The notes: generated by a model from the sequence alone, not told the origin. A stretch of DNA of 64,000 bases from Yersinia mollaretii ATCC 43969 (GCF_013282725.1 NZ_CP054043.1:4539535-4603534), one strand, 5' to 3'; positions 21,201 to 30,864 are shown, numbered from the stretch's first letter. Numbers and translations: made by a program.

Positions 21201-22082
21201 ATGAATAATAAAAGATTCAATTGTATTGGTATTGTCGGTCACCCACGGCACCCGGCTGCACTTGCCACCCATGAAATGCTCTACCACTGGCTAAACGCCA
21301 GAGGTTATGACGTTATGGTTGAACAACAGATTGCAAATGACCTCAATTTAACTGGCGCAGTTACTGGCAGTTTGGCTGACATCGGCCAAAAAGCTGATTT
21401 AGCTGTGGTGGTCGGCGGTGACGGTAATATGCTTGGCGCTGCGCGAGTACTCGCCCGCTATGATATCAAAGTGATTGGCGTCAACCGAGGTAATCTGGGC
21501 TTTCTGACCGATTTAGACCCAGATAATGCCCAGCAACAGCTTTCCAATGTGTTGGAAGGTGAATACTTGAGCGAACAACGTTTCTTACTGGAAGCTCAAG
21601 TCACCCGCACTGATCAACAAAGTCGCATCAGTACAGCGATCAATGAGGTGGTTTTACATCCGGGAAAAGTAGCGCATATGATTGAATTCGAAGTGTATAT
21701 CGATGACCGCTTCGCATTTTCTCAACGTTCTGATGGTCTGATCATCGCCACCCCGACCGGATCGACAGCTTATTCGCTCTCCGCAGGAGGCCCAATTCTG
21801 ACGCCCACACTGGATGCCATCGTCTTAGTTCCCATGTTCCCACACACCCTAACTGCTCGCCCACTAGTGATTAATAGTAGCAGCACTATTCGTCTGAAGT
21901 TTTCACAAATTACCAGCGATCTGGAAATAAGTTGTGACAGTCAGATAGCCTTACCGATTCAGGAGGGAGAAGAAGTACTAATTCGGCGTAGTGATTTTCA
22001 TCTCAACCTTATTCATCCAAAAGACTACAGTTATTTCAATACGTTAAGTACAAAACTGGGTTGGTCAAAAAAATTATTCTAA
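21201..22082 (+). CDS. nadK: NAD kinase
   Basis: NadK phosphorylates NAD to NADP with ATP. The 293-residue protein carries the [11 protein letters not shown] motif (about residues 73-83), [10 protein letters not shown] (about 98-107) and the [13 protein letters not shown] motif (about 190-202). Length matches E. coli NadK (292). It is divergent from grpE and lies 86 bp before recN with the SOS boxes of recN in between. Confidence 0.98.
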   Translation: MNNKRFNCIGIVGHPRHPAALATHEMLYHWLNARGYDVMVEQQIANDLNLTGAVTGSLADIGQKADLAVVVGGDGNMLGAARVLARYDIKVIGVNRGNLGFLTDLDPDNAQQQLSNVLEGEYLSEQRFLLEAQVTRTDQQSRISTAINEVVLHPGKVAHMIEFEVYIDDRFAFSQRSDGLIIATPTGSTAYSLSAGGPILTPTLDAIVLVPMFPHTLTARPLVINSSSTIRLKFSQITSDLEISCDSQIALPIQEGEEVLIRRSDFHLNLIHPKDYSYFNTLSTKLGWSKKLF

Positions 22083-22102
22083 AAAATGCCTCAAGGACTT
22101 TA

Positions 22103-22140
22103 CTGTATATAAAACCAGTCTATACTGTATTCAAATACAG
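22103..22140 (+). promoter_or_regulatory. Two LexA boxes controlling recN
   Basis: CTGTATATAAAACCAG at 22103-22118 and CTGTATTCAAATACAG at 22125-22140 match the LexA consensus CTG-N10-CAG, the second being nearly a perfect palindrome. They lie 29-66 bp upstream of the recN start. E. coli recN also has tandem LexA sites. Confidence 0.93.
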
Positions 22141-22168
22141 TCGTGTGTTTATGTACAGGGGATTTACC

Positions 22169-23830
22169 ATGCTGGCCCAATTAACCATCAGTAATTTTGC
22201 AATTGTGCGTGAGTTAGAAATTGATTTTCAACCCGGAATGACCGCAATTACTGGCGAAACTGGGGCGGGTAAATCCATCGCCATAGATGCCTTGGGATTA
22301 TGTCTTGGCAGCCGTTCAGACGGCAGTATGGTTCGTTTGGGGGCAACACGTGCTGATATTTGCGCTCGCTTCTCATTGGCAGACACGCCATCGGCCCGTC
22401 AGTGGTTGGAAAATAACCATCTTGATGACAGCAATGAATGCCTACTGCGGCGAGCAATTGGAACAGATGGCCGTTCAAGGGGCTTTATTAATGGTACGGC
22501 AGTACCGTTATCTCAATTACGGGAGCTGGGGCAACACCTGATCCAGATTCACGGTCAGCATGCCCACCAATTGTTGTTAAGGCCAGACCACCAAAAACAA
22601 TTGTTAGATGCTTATGCAGACCAATCAACCCTGCTGGCCGAAATGAAGGCCGCCTATCAAATCTGGCACCAAAGCTGCCGTGCGTTGGCACTTCACCAAC
22701 AGCAATCACTGGAGCGTAACGCGCGTCATGAGCTGCTGCAATATCAGTTGAAAGAGCTAAATTCATTTGCTCCGCAAGCGGGAGAATATGAGCAAATTGA
22801 TATTGAATATAAGCGGTTGGCAAATAGTGGTCAGTTACTCTCCCTCAGCCAACAGACCTTGCAGTTATTGTCAGATGATGAACAAAACAACATCCTCAGC
22901 CAACTCTACTCCGCCAAACATCAGCTAACCGAATTGGCAAGTATGGATGAGCAATTTAATAATTTGCTCAATATGCTGGAAGAAGCCTCAATCCAAATCA
23001 GTGAGGCCAGTGATGAATTACGCCACTATGCAGAACAATTGGATATGGACCCCAACCGTCTGTATGAACTGGAACAACGGTTATCTCGTCAATTAAATCT
23101 GGCCCGCAAACACCATGTTGCTCCAGAAGAACTGCCGCAATTCCATCAACAGCTACTGGACGAACAAGAACAACTTTCACAACAAGAAAACGATCACGAG
23201 CAACTAAGCCATGAAGTTAATACTCACTATCAGCATGCACTAACTATAGCTCAGCGTTTGCACGAGGAACGCCAGCACTATGCTGATGAGTTGGCTGCAC
23301 TGATTACCGAGAGCATGCACGAGCTATCGATGCCACATGGCAGACTCACTATTGATACCCAATTTGAACCTGAGCACCTCAGTGCTGAAGGGGCGACACG
23401 AATTGAGTTCTGTGTCACGACCAACCCAGGCCAACCACTGCAACCGCTAGCTAAAGTCGCCTCTGGTGGCGAGCTATCCCGTATCGCCTTGGCTATTCAG
23501 GTCATAACAGCACGTAAAATGGACACTCCTGCGCTTATCTTTGATGAAGTCGATGTGGGTATCAGTGGGCCTACAGCAGCCATCGTAGGTCGCCTATTGC
23601 GCCAGCTTGGCGAATCGACCCAAGTCATGTGCGTCACTCACCTTCCACAAGTTGCAGGTTGTGGTCATCAACATTTCTTTGTCAGCAAGCAAACCGATGG
23701 CACTGAAACCGAAACACATATGCATCGGTTAGATAAAAAAGCCCGCTTACAAGAGTTGGCGCGCCTTCTGGGTGGTAGTGAAGTGACGAAAAACACCTTA
23801 GCAAACGCAAAAGAATTGCTCGCAGCATAG
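22169..23830 (+). CDS. recN: DNA repair protein RecN
   Basis: RecN is an SMC-like ATPase induced early in the SOS response that supports double-strand-break repair. The 553-residue protein has N-terminal Walker [17 protein letters not shown] (about 27-42), a central coiled coil rich in Gln/Leu (about 150-390), the ABC signature [17 protein letters not shown] and Walker [14 protein letters not shown]. The Met of [13 protein letters not shown] is chosen as start; it matches family N-termini and excludes the SOS boxes, though the frame is open upstream to 22061. Confidence 0.97.
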   Translation: MLAQLTISNFAIVRELEIDFQPGMTAITGETGAGKSIAIDALGLCLGSRSDGSMVRLGATRADICARFSLADTPSARQWLENNHLDDSNECLLRRAIGTDGRSRGFINGTAVPLSQLRELGQHLIQIHGQHAHQLLLRPDHQKQLLDAYADQSTLLAEMKAAYQIWHQSCRALALHQQQSLERNARHELLQYQLKELNSFAPQAGEYEQIDIEYKRLANSGQLLSLSQQTLQLLSDDEQNNILSQLYSAKHQLTELASMDEQFNNLLNMLEEASIQISEASDELRHYAEQLDMDPNRLYELEQRLSRQLNLARKHHVAPEELPQFHQQLLDEQEQLSQQENDHEQLSHEVNTHYQHALTIAQRLHEERQHYADELAALITESMHELSMPHGRLTIDTQFEPEHLSAEGATRIEFCVTTNPGQPLQPLAKVASGGELSRIALAIQVITARKMDTPALIFDEVDVGISGPTAAIVGRLLRQLGESTQVMCVTHLPQVAGCGHQHFFVSKQTDGTETETHMHRLDKKARLQELARLLGGSEVTKNTLANAKELLAA

Positions 23831-23943
23831 AAAAGATTAACTTTTTTCCTTTCCAGAGGTCATACAGGTGCCCTGTAAAGGTTTCCAACTGCTGCAAGGT
23901 CTATTATCATCGTCATCCTACGCCCTAAAGGAATGTGATTACT

Positions 23944-24285
23944 ATGCGCTGTAAAATGCTGACTGCCGCCGCTGTAATGCTTGCAATGCTTACTGCGGGT
24001 TGTTCAACGCTGGAGAAGGTGGTCTACCGGCCTGATATTAATCAGGGTAACTATTTATCACCTAATGATGCGTCCAAAATTCATAAAGGTATGACCCAAC
24101 AACAAGTGGCATATACCTTAGGCACCCCAATGTTGCAGGATCCGTTTGGTACTAAAACCTGGTTCTATGTATTCCGTCAGCAACCTGGTCATGAGAAAAT
24201 CACGCAACAAACACTGACGTTGACCTTCGATAGCAGTGGCGTGCTGACTGATATCAAAAATGACCCAACGTTAGCAGGAAATTAA
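23944..24285 (+). CDS. bamE: Outer membrane assembly lipoprotein BamE (SmpA)
   Basis: BamE is a small lipoprotein of the BAM complex that inserts beta-barrels into the outer membrane. The 113-residue precursor has a lipoprotein signal peptide with lipobox LTAGC (Cys at residue 20) and the conserved [25 protein letters not shown] and [15 protein letters not shown] motifs. The start at 23944 matches family N-termini (MRCK...). It follows recN, as in E. coli. Confidence 0.96.
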   Translation: MRCKMLTAAAVMLAMLTAGCSTLEKVVYRPDINQGNYLSPNDASKIHKGMTQQQVAYTLGTPMLQDPFGTKTWFYVFRQQPGHEKITQQTLTLTFDSSGVLTDIKNDPTLAGN

Positions 24286-24413
24286 TTATCTGAAGATTGC
24301 CAAGTAGATTGAGGGGGCGGGGCGAATATTGATTAGGATTTGCTGGAGCGATTAATGCTTATGCAACCACACGATAGCGCACGTTTTCCTCAATGGCACT
24401 CTAGGGCTACAAT

Positions 24414-24446
24414 AAAAAATAAGGCGCGGTTGTGCCTTATTTTTTT
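24414..24446. terminator. Bidirectional terminator between bamE and rnfH
   Basis: AAAAAATAAGGC and GCCTTATTTTTT form a stem around GCGGTTGT. The T-tract suits bamE and the A-tract suits leftward rnfH, whose stop codon lies inside the element's edge. Confidence 0.85.
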
Positions 24447-24721
24447 GCGTGCTCCGCGCGCTGACGACGTAGCTCTTTCGGGTCAGCGATTAATGGGCGA
24501 TATATCTCTACCCGATCACCGTCATTAACCTTATCGCCAAGTTTTACCGGGCGGCTATAGACACCCACTTTATTTTTTGTCAGATCGATATCTGATCGTA
24601 ATTCAAGCAGACCCGATGCTTTGATAGCTTCCTCGACAGTACTGCCTTCATCAAGAGAAACAGAGCGCAGATATTGGCGTTCAGGCAGGGCATAAACCAC
24701 CTCAACGCAAATATCAGACAC
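24437..24721 (-). CDS. rnfH: RnfH family ubiquitin-like protein
   Basis: A 94-residue beta-grasp protein of the RnfH (UPF0125) family. It shows [36 protein letters not shown] and the C-terminal [22 protein letters not shown] typical of the family. The GTG start at 24721 (VSDICVEV) overlaps the ratA stop by eight bases. The frame stays open to an ATG at 24769 inside ratA, which is unlikely to be used. Function is unknown; it is always paired with ratA. Confidence 0.93.
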   Translation of the reverse strand: MSDICVEVVYALPERQYLRSVSLDEGSTVEEAIKASGLLELRSDIDLTKNKVGVYSRPVKLGDKVNDGDRVEIYRPLIADPKELRRQRAEHAKK

Positions 24722-25148
24722 AGTAAACCTCTTTAGCTCGCTGAGTGAACGCCTGCACCATACTCCCAATCAACTCTTTGAATATTTTACCAAAAGCCAA
24801 CTCAATCAGCTTATTAGTAAACTCAAAATCAAGGTGCAGCTCAACTTTACAAGCATCTGCACTCAGTGGGGTAAAATGCCATCCGCCCATTAACTTGCGA
24901 AACGGCCCATCCACCAGTTGCATATTAATGCTCTGGTTATCAGTTAATGTATTGCGTGTAGTAAAGGTTTTACTTATTCCGGCCTTGGCAACATCAACGG
25001 CTGCCGTCATTTCATTTTCAGTAGCATCCAGTACTCGGCTTCCAGTACAACCTGGTAAAAATTCTGGGTAAGAACGAACATCATTAACCAGTTGATACAT
25101 CTGTTCTACGCTGAACGGAACCAACGCAGAGCGGCTAATTTGTGGCAT
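24714..25148 (-). CDS. ratA: RatA, START-domain ribosome association protein
   Basis: RatA (YfjG) is a 144-residue START/Coq10-like protein. In E. coli it has been described as binding 50S subunits and blocking 70S formation, while the related Coq10 family binds ubiquinone. Visible features are [34 protein letters not shown] at the N-terminus (a characteristic family start) and a C-terminal amphipathic helix ([20 protein letters not shown]). It is divergent from smpB and coupled to rnfH. Confidence 0.94.
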   Translation of the reverse strand: MPQISRSALVPFSVEQMYQLVNDVRSYPEFLPGCTGSRVLDATENEMTAAVDVAKAGISKTFTTRNTLTDNQSINMQLVDGPFRKLMGGWHFTPLSADACKVELHLDFEFTNKLIELAFGKIFKELIGSMVQAFTQRAKEVYCV

Positions 25149-25308
25149 AACATTTCCTGTGAGACATAATACGCACCGATAATACCATTTATCTGCCGTC
25201 AGACAAAAAATCTGCTAGGCATTCAGTGCAACAAATGAGACAAAATGCATCAGCATCCTGCGGGAAAGGATTTCATTCGCCTCCACATACAGTATAATGA
25301 TCAACATT

Positions 25309-25791
25309 ATGACAAAGAAAAAAGCATACAAACCCGGTTCCGCAACCATTGCGCAAAATAAGCGCGCCCGCCACGAATACTTCATTGAGCAAGAGTTCGA
25401 AGCGGGCCTGTCTTTGCAAGGTTGGGAAGTAAAATCCCTGCGTGCTGGTAAAGCCAATATCAGTGATAGCTACGTCACTTTTAGGAACGGCGAAGCTTTC
25501 CTATTCGGGGCAACCATTACACCGCTTAACGTCGCTTCAACTCATGTAGTCTGTGAGCCAATGCGTACACGCAAATTACTGCTGAATAAACGTGAACTGG
25601 ACTCGCTGATCGGCAAGGTTAACCGTGACGGCTTTACCGTAGTTGCTCTTTCCGTATATTGGAAAAATGCGTGGGTTAAAGTTAAAATCGGTGTCGCAAA
25701 AGGTAAAAAAGATCACGATAAGCGTGATGACATCAAAGATCGTGAGTGGCAGGTTGATAAAGCTAGAATAATGAAACACGCCAATCGTTAA
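25309..25791 (+). CDS. smpB: SsrA-binding protein SmpB
   Basis: SmpB binds tmRNA and carries it to stalled ribosomes for trans-translation. The 160-residue OB-fold protein has [20 protein letters not shown] near the N-terminus, [14 protein letters not shown] and the Lys-rich C-terminal tail ([22 protein letters not shown]) that enters the mRNA channel. The Met at 25309 ([11 protein letters not shown]) matches family starts. It lies 49 bp before ssrA. Confidence 0.98.
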   Translation: MTKKKAYKPGSATIAQNKRARHEYFIEQEFEAGLSLQGWEVKSLRAGKANISDSYVTFRNGEAFLFGATITPLNVASTHVVCEPMRTRKLLLNKRELDSLIGKVNRDGFTVVALSVYWKNAWVKVKIGVAKGKKDHDKRDDIKDREWQVDKARIMKHANR

Positions 25792-25839
25792 GTCACTGGC
25801 TTAACAGGCGATAGTTCTGGTATACTAAATAAGTTCTTT

Positions 25840-26220
25840 GGGGCTGATTCTGGATTCGACGGGATTTGCGAAACCCAAGGTGCATGCCGAGGTGCGGAGG
25901 CCTCGTAAAAAACCGCAAAAAAAATAATTGCAAACGACTCGCAATACGAATCTGCTGCTTTAGCAGCTTAATCAGCCTAAGAAACTGAAGATTCCCTCTC
26001 TCCCTAGCCTCCGCTCTTAGGACGGGGATCAAGAGAGGTCAAACCTAAAAGAGATCGCGTGGACACCTTGCCTGGGGTGAAAGCGTTAAACCCAATCAGG
26101 ATAGTTTGTTAGTGGCGTGTCCGTCCGCAGCTAACCGGCGAATGTAATGACTGGACTAAGCATGTAGTGCCGACGGCGTAGTAATTTCGGACGGGGGTTC
26201 AAATCCCCCCAGCTCCACCA
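25840..26220 (+). ncRNA. ssrA: tmRNA (ssrA), tag peptide ANDSQYESAALAA
   Basis: The 381-base transfer-messenger RNA starts GGGGCTGATTCTGGATTCGA and ends in the T-arm GGGGGTTCAAATCCCC and encoded CCA, both pairing into the tRNA-Ala-like domain. The tag reading frame is at 25930-25971: a GCA resume codon, then AND-SQYESA-ALAA and TAA, giving a 13-residue tag that ends in the ALAA degron. An extended -10 (TGGTATACT) stands at 25818-25826. The last bases are part of the island's attachment site. Confidence 0.97.
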
Positions 26221-26223
26221 AAT
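26201..26223 (+). other. attL: 3' end of ssrA used as integration site
   Basis: AAATCCCCCCAGCTCCACCA plus AAT spans the end of ssrA. An imperfect copy, CTCCCCCAGCCCACCAAAT, stands at the far end of the island (48417-48435). ssrA is a known target of CP4-57-type integrases, and the integrase gene begins 200 bp to the right, as expected for attL. Confidence 0.82.
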
Positions 26224-26265
26224 TCTTGGTTGATGGTTACCAGAGCCATCCAACGAAGTCCTAGA

Positions 26266-26298
26266 AGCCCGCATGGCGCAAGCCCTGCGGGCTTTTTT
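26266..26298 (+). terminator. Intrinsic terminator after ssrA
   Basis: AGCCCGCA and TGCGGGCT form a stem with a 12-base loop followed by TTTTTT, 45 bp after the tmRNA. A similar element recurs at 48477, see there. Confidence 0.88.
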
Positions 26299-26352
26299 GT
26301 ACCTTCAATTTGTCCCTCGAAGTCTGAAGCCAACTAATTAAATCCGAACCTT

Positions 26353-26405
26353 TTAGGCACCTTGTTAGGCACCTCGTAAAGCATTATTGTTTTTGAGGTG
26401 CCTAA
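26353..26405. repeat. Integrase arm-type repeats, left end
   Basis: TTAGGCACCT occurs as direct copies at 26353-26362 and 26365-26374 and as an inverted copy AGGTGCCTAA at 26396-26405, just before the integrase ATG. Further copies stand near the right end (48335-48355). Short repeats near both ends of an island are the layout of arm-type sites bound by the integrase N-domain. Confidence 0.7.
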
Positions 26406-26423
26406 AACTATGGAAACCCTGCA

Positions 26424-27665
26424 ATGGCAAGACAAACCAAACCTTTATCCGTCAAGGAAATCGAATCCGCCAAACCCAAGGAAGCGGACTACGTTCTCTA
26501 TGATGGCGATGGCCTTGAGCTACTCATCAAATCAAGTGGCAGTAAGATCTGGCAGTTTCGCTACATTCGCCCTGTCACTAAGAAGCGTGCGAAAAAGAGC
26601 ATTGGCCCTTATCCGTCAGTCACCCTTGCCGATGCTCGAAGCTACCGGGCAGAAGCTCGTGCTCTCCTGACAAAACAGATCGATCCTCAGGAGCATCAGC
26701 AAGAACAACTCCGCAGCACTCTTGAAGCCCAAACTAATACTTTCAAACTTGTAGCTGAACGTTGGTGGAGTGTGAAGAAGACCAGTGTGACTGAGGACTA
26801 TGCAGAAGATATCTGGCGATCGCTAGAAAGGGATGTTTTACCGGCGATTGGCGATATGAGCGTCACAGATATTAAAGCACATACTCTGGTCCAAGCAATT
26901 CAACCTGTTCAGGCTCGCGGAGCATTGGAAACTGTTCGTCGCCTATGCCAACGCATCAATGAGGTCATGGTTTATGCTCAAAACACAGGTCTGATTGATG
27001 CAGTCCCCAGCGTCAATATTGGCAAGGCATTCGAGAAGCCTCAGAAAAAGAACATGCCAAGCATCCGTCCAGATCAGCTACCGCAACTCATGCAGACTAT
27101 GCGTACTGCCAACATTATCCTACCAACACGGTGCCTGTTCATGTGGCAACTTCTTACTATCACCCGCCCTGCCGAAGCGGCTGAAGCCCGCTGGGACGAG
27201 ATATATCTGGAAGCACGAGAATGGAAAATCCCCGCATCACGCATGAAAATGAACCGCGACCACACTATTCCATTGTCAGACCAAGCAATGGCTATTTTAG
27301 AAATGATGAAACCACTAAGTGTAAATCGAGAGTTTGTTTTTCCCAGTCGCATCAAACCGACTCAATCAATGAACAGTCAAACTGTGAATGCGGCGCTAAA
27401 ACGCGCCGGGTTAGGTGGCATACTCGTGTCTCACGGCTTGCGATCTATTGCTAGTACTGCACTCAACGAAGAAGGCTTTTCGCCTGACGTGATTGAAGCT
27501 GCACTTGCCCATGTCGATAAGAATGAGGTTCGTCGTGCGTATAACCGCAGCGACTATCTGGAGCAGCGGCGTCCCATGATGCAATGGTGGGCTGATTTTG
27601 TAAAAGCCGCTGATAAAGATGGTTTAGTAATAACTGGTACTCAAAATCTACGATTAGTTGTATGA
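26424..27665 (+). CDS. Tyrosine recombinase, CP4-57/P4-type island integrase
   Basis: A 413-residue integrase with the N-terminal DUF4102-type arm-binding domain (about 1-95, KEADYVLYDGDGLELLIK), a core-binding domain (about 105-195) and the catalytic domain. The catalytic residues are visible as R248 (ITRPAEA), H337-x-x-R340 (SHGLRS), H363 (AHVDKNE) and Y373 (RRAYNRSDY). It moves the island into or out of the ssrA 3' end. The gene appears intact. A decayed relative sits at 48614-49131, and matches this one through GALETVRRL. Confidence 0.93.
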   Translation: MARQTKPLSVKEIESAKPKEADYVLYDGDGLELLIKSSGSKIWQFRYIRPVTKKRAKKSIGPYPSVTLADARSYRAEARALLTKQIDPQEHQQEQLRSTLEAQTNTFKLVAERWWSVKKTSVTEDYAEDIWRSLERDVLPAIGDMSVTDIKAHTLVQAIQPVQARGALETVRRLCQRINEVMVYAQNTGLIDAVPSVNIGKAFEKPQKKNMPSIRPDQLPQLMQTMRTANIILPTRCLFMWQLLTITRPAEAAEARWDEIYLEAREWKIPASRMKMNRDHTIPLSDQAMAILEMMKPLSVNREFVFPSRIKPTQSMNSQTVNAALKRAGLGGILVSHGLRSIASTALNEEGFSPDVIEAALAHVDKNEVRRAYNRSDYLEQRRPMMQWWADFVKAADKDGLVITGTQNLRLVV

Positions 27666-27694
27666 CTTTCAATCAGTTGGCGCCTAAATGGGCG

Positions 27695-28465
27695 CTAACT
27701 TAAAAGTTTTTTCGGCTTAAGGACTTTTTCGTTTAAAGTAGTACCAAGCTCAATATCTTTCTTCCCCCATAATTGTATCTTATCCACCAAATTTTCTTCT
27801 TTTAAATCAATGGTCTGATTATCTACTTTTTGTTCCGCAATAAATGACCAAAGTGGTTGCTCGATTGCTTTTGCGGCATCAGTCCAGTGCTTCCATTTTT
27901 CTCCTGTTTGAGAAGTGCTTTGCAACAATCGTATTGCCTCTTTGATTATTGGATTATAGACCTCTGCCTTAGTAACCCCACCTTTCGCAGCTGCCTTAAC
28001 TTTCACAGCATGGATTTCTCTCTCCCCATCTATTAGTTCACAGCACATACATGCGCCAGAACACTCGTGCAGCAGCATAAGAGCGACATTTAAAGCTTGA
28101 ACCGACAGCCGTTTGTCATAATTCCAGGCTGCTTTAGCCCACTGGTACTCGATACCTGCCAGCAAGAGATTTAATCTGAAATTTTCATTCAGCCCCTTGA
28201 TCCATCCATTAGCACGCAAGCGTGAAAGCTCAATATCCAGCTGAGGCCTACTCACAATAATTGCATCATTGCACATAGAATATTTACTCAAAGCCTGATC
28301 TAAATATCCTTTAACTTCTTGATTATCATCATTTAGTAGAGAAAGTTCTTTTCTCATTTTACGACCAGCAGGCCATTTATCTGGTTTGATTTCTTGATGT
28401 AACTCATCGCGTATTCTTGCGTATTGCTCACACATCAAACCAAAACACCAACTCAAATCATCCAT
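27695..28465 (-). CDS. Island protein of unknown function, 256 residues
   Basis: I do not recognise this protein. It is largely helical and hydrophilic, has no signal peptide or membrane segment, and contains a Cys cluster CSGACMCC near residue 139 that could bind a metal. It reads convergent to the integrase (30-bp gap) and divergent from the AlpA-like gene. The AT-rich 127-bp gap to alpA would hold its promoter. Orphan genes of this kind near an island integrase often act as cargo defence or excision-linked genes, but nothing in the sequence proves it. Confidence 0.7.
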   Translation of the reverse strand: MDDLSWCFGLMCEQYARIRDELHQEIKPDKWPAGRKMRKELSLLNDDNQEVKGYLDQALSKYSMCNDAIIVSRPQLDIELSRLRANGWIKGLNENFRLNLLLAGIEYQWAKAAWNYDKRLSVQALNVALMLLHECSGACMCCELIDGEREIHAVKVKAAAKGGVTKAEVYNPIIKEAIRLLQSTSQTGEKWKHWTDAAKAIEQPLWSFIAEQKVDNQTIDLKEENLVDKIQLWGKKDIELGTTLNEKVLKPKKLLS

Positions 28466-28591
28466 ATATAAATCAACCAGTTAAGTTTAACTTCTGTAAA
28501 AAAATTTTTATGTGGCAGCTATCTTTTTCCACACGTTCATAAAAGTTATCCTCAATCTCGTTCAAAACCAAACGATAAAGAGGAAGGCACT

Positions 28592-28810
28592 ATGATCACA
28601 TCCAATGTAAAAATTTTACGTTTGAGCTCGATTGTCACTAAAACTGGCATAGCCAGATCCACCATATACGACTGGCTTAATCCAAAATCACCAAGATACG
28701 ATTCTTCTTTCCCCAAGCAACGGAAGCTTGGACGGCAATCTGTAGGTTGGCTTGAGTCAGAAATTGACGCGTGGATCAATCAGCGCTGTCAGTCCTCAAC
28801 TGAAGCTTAA
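28592..28810 (+). CDS. AlpA-family DNA-binding regulator
   Basis: A 72-residue protein with the MerR/Xis-like winged helix of the AlpA family: VTKTGIARSTIYDWLNPKSPRY is the recognition region, and RQSVGWLESEIDAWIN the C-terminal signature. In E. coli CP4-57, AlpA activates the integrase gene and promotes excision, so a similar role is inferred. The ATG follows AAAGAGGAAGGCACT. The longer-than-usual insert after DWL (NPKSPRYDSSFP) is common in the family. Confidence 0.88.
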   Translation: MITSNVKILRLSSIVTKTGIARSTIYDWLNPKSPRYDSSFPKQRKLGRQSVGWLESEIDAWINQRCQSSTEA

Positions 28811-28844
28811 TTTTTAATTACTAGCAGTAATAAGGGAAACAGTG

Positions 28845-29603
28845 ATGTCACAACGTATAACATTCAGCAATTCTAACAATACAACTGTTGGAATTTTTAA
28901 AAAATTCTGCAGAATTAAAGGTATTTCTCTATCTTCCGGTATTTCATTTGTAATGGATGCCACTGCTCCACTTTTGGAAAAAATAATTTCGCATCATAAT
29001 GATGCTAATGAAATTGAAAAAATAATTTCCCAAGCGTATTTATTACCTACGAAACCCCCAATACGTAGTGTACCTGTCAGATCTCAAGAGGAGTATTACT
29101 TGGCTATTTGGAATACTCACATTAGGTATACTATCGATAGCCTTGACCATAATCGTTATAAACATAATTCATCTAACAGAAGGATAGGAAACAATGAGAA
29201 AAAATCGATAAGAGAAAGTCAGGGGAAAATTATAGAAAAATATAACGCAAAGAAAGGGATATTCATTTACATAGACAGAAGGATCAGCTATGCATACAAG
29301 CTATCAGCTGGTCATTCAAACTTAATAATGATTAAAGAGACTTCATACGATGGTGTTTTTTTTGACTTCAGTAAAATGATTATCGTTCCAATATTAGAAC
29401 TAATCACATTAGGAATAGATGAGGCTGTTAGTCGAAAAAACGACAATGTAAAGATACAATGCATTTGCTGGATTCCAGTTTATTACATAAACAACAAAGC
29501 ACTAATAATACCTATCGTACATGAGGACGATGCTTCAGCATTAACAAAAAACGGAGAAAAAATTATTATTGTTGAGCCATTTAAAGACGAGATAGACATG
29601 TAA
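28845..29603 (+). CDS. Unrecognised AT-rich island protein, 252 residues
   Basis: No family is recognised. The protein is rich in Ile, Asn and Lys, with no signal peptide and no clear membrane helix, and the N-terminal portion (residues 1-60) is amphipathic. The start ATG at 28845 sits 8 bases after AAGGG; a GTG one codon earlier is possible. It follows the AlpA-like gene by 34 bp and may be co-expressed. Base composition is much more AT-rich than the island's defence cargo, showing a separate origin. Confidence 0.7.
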   Translation: MSQRITFSNSNNTTVGIFKKFCRIKGISLSSGISFVMDATAPLLEKIISHHNDANEIEKIISQAYLLPTKPPIRSVPVRSQEEYYLAIWNTHIRYTIDSLDHNRYKHNSSNRRIGNNEKKSIRESQGKIIEKYNAKKGIFIYIDRRISYAYKLSAGHSNLIMIKETSYDGVFFDFSKMIIVPILELITLGIDEAVSRKNDNVKIQCICWIPVYYINNKALIIPIVHEDDASALTKNGEKIIIVEPFKDEIDM

Positions 29604-29751
29604 TTAATGACACCAACTTTATGCATTTTGGGGTAACTGCATAATCTTGCCCAGTATACAAACTCTATTAATGCCACCAATATTAAGCAAAAAAGACCAC
29701 TTTGCATAATGAAAAATAAGGGGCGTAACATTCAATCATCTATGGGTTTTT

Positions 29752-29937
29752 ATGGAAAATATGAATTTTAACACAAATGAAACACATCAAAAATCAGGTC
29801 GTCCACAAGGGAGTAAACATTATAATTACATACAAATAGTAAAGAAGCGAGGTCTCACACAGTCACAGACCGCAAGATATTTGCGCATCAGTATTTCAAC
29901 GGTGAAAAGGAATTGGAATGGTGGCGTAATAGACTAA
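29752..29937 (+). CDS. Small helix-turn-helix protein
   Basis: A 61-residue protein with a basic SGRPQGSKHY stretch (AT-hook-like) followed by a helix-turn-helix QIVKKRGLTQSQTARYLRISISTVKRNW. It resembles small regulators encoded before the Gp2/YfjJ-like gene in CP4-type islands. It lies directly before the repeat-rich region at 29938-30228, which is a plausible target, though binding is inferred. A Met three codons in is an alternative start. Confidence 0.7.
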   Translation: MENMNFNTNETHQKSGRPQGSKHYNYIQIVKKRGLTQSQTARYLRISISTVKRNWNGGVID

Positions 29938-30228
29938 CTAACCCCACCTAAATGCAGAGTAGTTTTTAAACGGCCATCGCAGGCTGGGGCTGCCCTCATC
30001 TCAATTTTAGATGTTGGATAGGTATTATAATGGCTATCTACTCTTAGTTCTAACTAATAACCCTCTAAGGGTAGAATTACTTAACAAGTAATTATCAGAT
30101 CACAACAGTATGGGGGTACTAAGATCTGACGCCAGTATATACCTTAATCATCGGTAAGGTATAGCCCTGCCTGTATGGCTCTTTATACGGTCTATAGCAG
30201 ACCGTAGGACCAACTACAGGTATATATT
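29938..30228. repeat. Cluster of four inverted repeats before the Gp2-like gene
   Basis: Within 132 bases stand AATTACTT-AAC-AAGTAATT (30075-30093), TCAGATC...GATCTGA (30095-30129), TATACCTTA...TAAGGTATA (30138-30163) and TACGGTCT-ATAGC-AGACCGTA (30186-30206). No ORF is seen in this stretch. Such hairpin density upstream of an HUH-type protein gene is what a replication origin or heavily folded leader would show; which one it is cannot be decided from sequence. Confidence 0.75.
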
Positions 30229-30855
30229 ATGAAAACATATCAAGGTACGCATGGTGAACACGTTCTCGAGTATTGGATCAAGATTAACTGTCTGCTGAAT
30301 GCATTGACCAACCGATACCAGAGAGTTACTGCTGTAAGAACTGATTTTCATCACACTCCTATTGTCGATAACGGAGACAATATCTGCTGCTTCCCTAACT
30401 TTGAACCCGGAGAGATATCGCGGACACGGGATTCCCTCAGAGCTAAACTGGTAGCTGATCGTATCCGTAAAGAGCGTGAAGGTAAACGAGTGTACCCCAG
30501 CCCTATGTTTTTGATATGGGCGAAAGAATACTCGAAATCAGGTAAATGCCACTATCACACTTGCCTGTTGTTCAACAAAGACGCCTATTACCACTTGGGA
30601 GATTGCGATCAGGCCAATAACCTGAGAGGGATGATCACCGGAGCCTGGTATAGCGCACTAAGGCTGGAATTGGACGATCACCCAGGTCTGGTCCATTTCC
30701 CTGAAAACTGTCGCTATGTGTTGGATACAAATAGTGCTGACTTCCAGCAGAACTACCAGGCGCTGTTAACCCGACTGGATTACCTCACCAAAGTTGAAAG
30801 CAAAGTTTTTGGGGAAGGGGATCGTAACTTCGGTTGCAGCCAAATCGATTTATAA
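30229..30855 (+). CDS. Inovirus-Gp2/YagK-YfjJ-like protein with HUH motif
   Basis: A 208-residue protein matching the YagK/YfjJ C-terminal (inovirus Gp2-type) family found in CP4-type islands. It carries HYH at residues 108-110 (GKCHYHTCLLFN), the form of the metal-binding HUH motif of rolling-circle initiators, and YLTK at 185-188, which fits the Y-x-x-K nicking motif, followed by the conserved DRNFGCSQ end. Inovirus gene II proteins nick the origin for replication; a similar activity is inferred. The start follows a strongly folded leader. A terminator follows at 30865. Confidence 0.8.
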   Translation: MKTYQGTHGEHVLEYWIKINCLLNALTNRYQRVTAVRTDFHHTPIVDNGDNICCFPNFEPGEISRTRDSLRAKLVADRIRKEREGKRVYPSPMFLIWAKEYSKSGKCHYHTCLLFNKDAYYHLGDCDQANNLRGMITGAWYSALRLELDDHPGLVHFPENCRYVLDTNSADFQQNYQALLTRLDYLTKVESKVFGEGDRNFGCSQIDL

Positions 30856-30864
30856 CTCGCCAGT

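Noticed and set aside
22061-22168. Longer N-terminus for RecN
   Set aside because: The added frame would cover both LexA boxes and does not match any RecN; it is upstream open frame only.
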